Assembly: GCF_011759365.1 (NCBI RefSeq)
Contig: NZ_JAARLZ010000005.1
Location: 356,255 to 420,254 of the forward strand
DNA length: 64,000 bases
Direction: 5' to 3'
From: Luteibacter anthropi
GTDB taxonomy: Bacteria; Pseudomonadota; Gammaproteobacteria; Xanthomonadales; Rhodanobacteraceae
Position 1 is the first letter of the stretch, and every line of letters begins with the position of its first letter. The position numbers and the translations under genes were made by a program. Of the stretch, positions 62,401 through 64,000 are shown one piece after another. The notes under the pieces are model-generated. The model was not told the DNA's origin. It did no database searches and saw nothing but the letters and a program-made list of their open reading frames with translations.

Positions 62401-62743
62401 CCCGGAACCATTCGGGGTGTTCCTGGCGAAGCGGCGCATCGGAAGCGAGTTCATCCAGAGGAAGGTCGAGCCATAGCTCAAGCTTTCTCGCCCGGCAGGC
62501 TTTTGCGATTTGTCCTAGCCTTGCTTCGGCATCGCCATCGGCAATCGACGCATCCAGATGCTCGACATCGCGTGTCACGAAAATGTCACCGCATGCCGAT
62601 GCATCGAACGGCGGCGCGACCAGCAATTGCGCGAAGCCCAGCGACGCCGCGTGCTCGATCCATGCGTTCCATGCGGTCAGCGGCCCCGCGAGCCGCGGAT
62701 GCAGGTAATAAATACGAAAAGGCGCACGCGTGCTTACCGACAT
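59474..62743 (-). CDS. glgE: GlgE maltosyltransferase with degenerate N-terminal amylase-like half
   Basis: A 1089-aa protein, much longer than the usual 650-700 aa GlgE. The C-terminal part (about 440-1089) is complete GlgE (alpha-1,4-glucan:maltose-1-phosphate maltosyltransferase): DUF3416-like N domain, nucleophile Asp821 in TFRVDNPHTKPFPFWEW and acid/base Glu850 in FLSEAFTRPK. The N-terminal part (about 8-340) resembles another amylase barrel (GVTGFRLLHPQRLPASLW, FLAWTPGCTPEQV, SANWWDF). Its expected nucleophile Asp and acid Glu are Leu170 and Trp199, so it is probably non-catalytic. The ATG at 62743 begins the recognised domain. First gene of the operon. Confidence 0.93.
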   Translation of the reverse strand: MSVSTRAPFRIYYLHPRLAGPLTAWNAWIEHAASLGFAQLLVAPPFDASACGDIFVTRDVEHLDASIADGDAEARLGQIAKACRARKLELWLDLPLDELASDAPLRQEHPEWFRAVAAQHGTPDPRWTPSESESVRWRLNDPDVAGAATQWWIDRLRRWVAAGVTGFRLLHPQRLPASLWKTLIDAVRRDVPDVAFLAWTPGCTPEQVAAMRGAGFDATVSSANWWDFHAPWFAEESQRLATVAPALACAEEPFGQRLGDELGEENQLDHAYRRATAFAATSPAGWLMPMGFEFAVHEALDARRGDAIDPAALKAKGLLDLTDTVKAANAIVSEHMGLAPAIGVHGGVASFLTVQGADPRTASSATLTLVNASLDREVAVQAADVFVGAASHFGPWVAPDGHRLFDQGESLVLAPGAVMTLDASPSAPVVRKIGASAKKDLLQVATRGPRVVIESVQPSVDGGLFPVKRIVGEAVTVTADIYVDGHDVLAARLCYRAQDEKVWREVPMLPVNNDIHTGSFTPTRIGRYEFRIEAWRDSFGTYHHELELKHEAGVPIELELEEGRRLVETRAASQSGAKAKALRSLSAAVNKASGDERVALLLADNAVELMAATDPRERATATDAFVVEVDRREAMFASWYELFPRSMTESKQHHGTFRNTIGRLPAIRDMGFDVLYFPPIHPIGKAFRKGPNNTLTPGPDDPGSPYAIGSPDGGHTAIHPQLGTLDDFRVLRDAAHEHGLELALDFAIQCSPDHPWLKEHPEWFDWRPDGSIKYAENPPKKYQDIVNVDFYADGAVPSLWQALCDVVLFWAGEGVRTFRVDNPHTKPFPFWEWMIARVRSKYPGALFLSEAFTRPKPMYRLAKVGFSQSYTYFTWRNSKQEFIDYLTELTTTAPKDFFRPNFFVNTPDINPYFLQTSGRPGFLIRAALATTLSGLWGMYSGFEICESAPMPGKEEYLDSEKYEIRIRDFSEPGNIVAEITRLNQIRRAHPALQTHLGVRFLPANNDQVLFFEKRRGDDLVLVAISMDPHNAQAADLTLPLDDWGLAADATLDVHDLLHSQPIAWRGPAQHVWLGLGQPYAIWHVRLPGV

Positions 62744-63095
62744 GTGACTCGTGTTCCTTGCAGGGTAGACACAAGCATGCCGGGCCGTATGTGTGCATCG
62801 TGCCAATGACCCGGGCACGCGGAGGAGCCCTCACAGTGACGCATCGGGGTGTTGCGAGAGCGTGAACGTGTGTCGCTGAAGTGTGGTTTTTGTGTTGGGT
62901 CTTGCTTTGTTGGGTGGGCTCGCCTGTCGGCCTCGCGCTTGGCGCTGGTACGTGGCGGTGTAGAGGCGGCGGGGGCGGCCCTTGGCGCGCCGGCCTACGG
63001 TGTCCCTCGGGAAAGGAGAGCCGCTGCGCGGCTAGTGTCTTATGGCTTCGCCCCTTCGGGCACGGGTAGCGGGCGCGGTTTTTCGACTCGGCTCC
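62744..63095. other. Intergenic region upstream of glgE
   Basis: About 350 bp with no supported gene; open frames here are G/C-biased and lack ribosome sites. It must hold the glgE operon promoter on the minus strand, but I see no strong -35/-10 pair. A short partial copy of the later inverted repeat lies at 62963-62988. Confidence 0.55.
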
Positions 63096-63220
63096 TGCCT
63101 CGGCGAAAAAGGCCGGCCTTCCTGGCCGGCCCCGCTACGCGGCCTTATCCGCCCACTCCCCTCACCTCCATCAAGTCGCGCCAAGGGCCGCCCCCGCCGC
63201 CTCTCCCCACGTCATCGCGG
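63096..63220 (+). repeat. Long inverted repeat, left copy
   Basis: About 125 bp, starting TGCCTCGGC and running through CCTCACCTCCATCA to CCCCACGTCATCGC. Its reverse complement recurs at 63778-63902 with only a few differences. It bounds the REP-rich island. Confidence 0.9.
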
Positions 63221-63226
63221 CGTGTT

Positions 63227-63771
63227 GTAGGAGCGCGCCTGCGCGCGACCGGTTATCGCGAACATCATCATCGTTTCGATATCACCCGTCGCGCGCAAGC
63301 ACGCTCCTACAACGCAACGGTGCTACCAAAGGGGTGGAAGCCGATCGCATCGGCGATTCGGAGAAACAGCAACGCCGCGTTTCATCGATGCATCCACCGG
63401 AATGACACCCTGCACCTTCCACCGCGACAACACCCAGAACGCCACCACACCCGATGTCGCCAATCCCATCCCGGTCATCGCGAGGCGAAACAACACGAAC
63501 GTCGTTTCGTCCTTCGGATGCATCCACACCATCGCGACCACGCCTCTCCGTAGGAGCGCGCCTTGCGCGCGACCGGTTGTCGCGAACATCATCGACACCT
63601 CGTATTGACCGGTCGCGCGCGAGGCGCGCTCCTACAGGGCAAGCGTCATCGCAAGGCTGATCGCCCCTCCGGTAGCCACATAGCGTTGTAGGAGCGTGCT
63701 TGCGCGCGACCGGATGAATCGAAACGATGAACATATTCGCGATAACCGGTCGCGCGCAGGCGCGCTCCTAC
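63227..63771. repeat. Cluster of six REP palindromes as three inverted pairs
   Basis: Elements of the GTAGGAGCGCGCCTGCGCGCGACC type alternate in orientation: 63227-63250 (+), 63287-63310 (-), 63550-63574 (+), 63611-63635 (-), 63688-63711 (+) and 63748-63771 (-). Each close pair encloses a 36-bp spacer containing ATCGCGAACAT-like or ATGAACAT-like sequence, a layout like BIME elements. Confidence 0.9.
63323..63532 (-). CDS. Possible small membrane protein, 69 aa
   Basis: A doubtful small gene between the REP pairs. It begins MVWMHPKDETTFVLFRLAMT and has one hydrophobic helix (about 12-32, ending VVAFWVLSRW), then a basic tail. Base composition is lower in GC than the repeats around it, and GAGAGG lies about 10 bases before the ATG. 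It may be a relic or a short membrane peptide; I recognise no family. Confidence 0.3.
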   Translation of the reverse strand: MVWMHPKDETTFVLFRLAMTGMGLATSGVVAFWVLSRWKVQGVIPVDASMKRGVAVSPNRRCDRLPPLW

Positions 63772-63777
63772 AACAGC

Positions 63778-63902
63778 CTGCGATCACGTGGGGAGAGGCG
63801 GCGGGGGCGGCCCTTGGCGCGAGGTGATGGAGGTGAGGGGAGTGGGCGGATAAGGCCGCGTAGCGGGGCCGGCCAGGATGGCCGGCCTTTCCTGCCGAGG
63901 CA
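63778..63902 (-). repeat. Long inverted repeat, right copy
   Basis: Reverse complement of 63096-63220 with small differences (for example GGCAGGAAAGG in place of GGCGAAAAAGG). It ends about 10 bp before the IS30-type transposase stop codon. Confidence 0.9.
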
Positions 63903-63912
63903 CGGGGCGATC

Positions 63913-64000
63913 TCAACCGGTCGGTGCAACAGTTTGATGAAGTACTTCAGCCGGACACTGGAAGCCCAGTGTCTGCCGAGGTCGCTGGTTTAGTTCTTTG
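63913..64000 (-). mobile_element. IS30-family transposase, 3' end, cut by the window edge
   Basis: On the minus strand the last 28 codons read KELNQRPRQTLGFQCPAEVL then HQTVAPTG and a TGA at 63913-63915. The LN-RPR-TLGF--PAEVL pattern is the characteristic C-terminus of IS30-family DDE transposases, here the only visible part. The rest, including the catalytic domain and the other end of the element, lies beyond position 64000. Confidence 0.85.

Noticed and set aside
62744..62830. Sigma-54 promoter (TTGGCACG on the minus strand upstream of glgE)
   Set aside because: The -24-like GG is present but the required GC element at the correct spacing is missing.

Overview
The window is a chromosomal segment of a high-GC Gram-negative bacterium, most likely a gammaproteobacterium of the Xanthomonadales (Rhodanobacteraceae such as Luteibacter or Dyella, or a close relative). 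The reasons are the housekeeping block cmk-rpsA-ihfB-lapA-lapB, Oar-type TonB receptors, many GTAGGAGCGCGC-type REP palindromes, and a GlgE/TreS/TreYZ alpha-glucan operon of the kind found in that order. The genus is inferred from general knowledge, not from a search. No rRNA, tRNA, CRISPR array or prophage was seen.

Left part (1-12.6 kb): a nutrient-scavenging locus. A Tat-exported phosphocholine-type phospholipase C and an inositol-monophosphatase-family phosphatase are divergent from an ABC transporter of the 2-aminoethylphosphonate/iron type (binding protein, ATPase, fused double permease). A DeoR-type repressor, a large TonB receptor and an exported CocE/NonD-type hydrolase follow. A perfect palindrome lies in the divergent promoter region.

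12.6-16.4 kb: a small family of halovibrin (HvnA)-like secreted lipoproteins, with two intact copies and two decayed fragments. 16.7-23.1 kb: psd, an unknown protein, an MltD-like transglycosylase, then a HerA-like ATPase, a membrane protein and greB in a tight cluster. 23.1-27.4 kb: a BvgS-like hybrid kinase divergent from an RcsB-like regulator. 27.4-35.9 kb: an MscS channel, a YfhO-like membrane protein divergent from a GT2 glycosyltransferase, a Mug-like glycosylase with a changed active-site motif, two multiheme cytochromes c, and an exported amidase.

35.9-36.8 kb: five tandem 172-bp repeats, each holding a REP-like palindrome and its inverted partner. 36.8-45.1 kb (minus strand): cmk, rpsA, ihfB, lapA, lapB, a WecA/MraY-family transferase, a CapD/WbpM-type dehydratase and galU; the genes from lapA to galU overlap end to start and look like one envelope-glycan operon.

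45.4-62.7 kb (minus strand): a seven-gene operon glgE-treS/maltokinase-glgB-glgX-treZ-malQ-treY. It links trehalose, maltose-1-phosphate and branched alpha-glucan in a cycle, without glgA or glgC nearby. The GlgE protein carries an extra N-terminal amylase-like half whose catalytic residues are lost. 62.7-64.0 kb: a non-coding island of inverted REP pairs inside a 125-bp inverted repeat, ending at the 3' end of an IS30-family transposase that runs out of the window.
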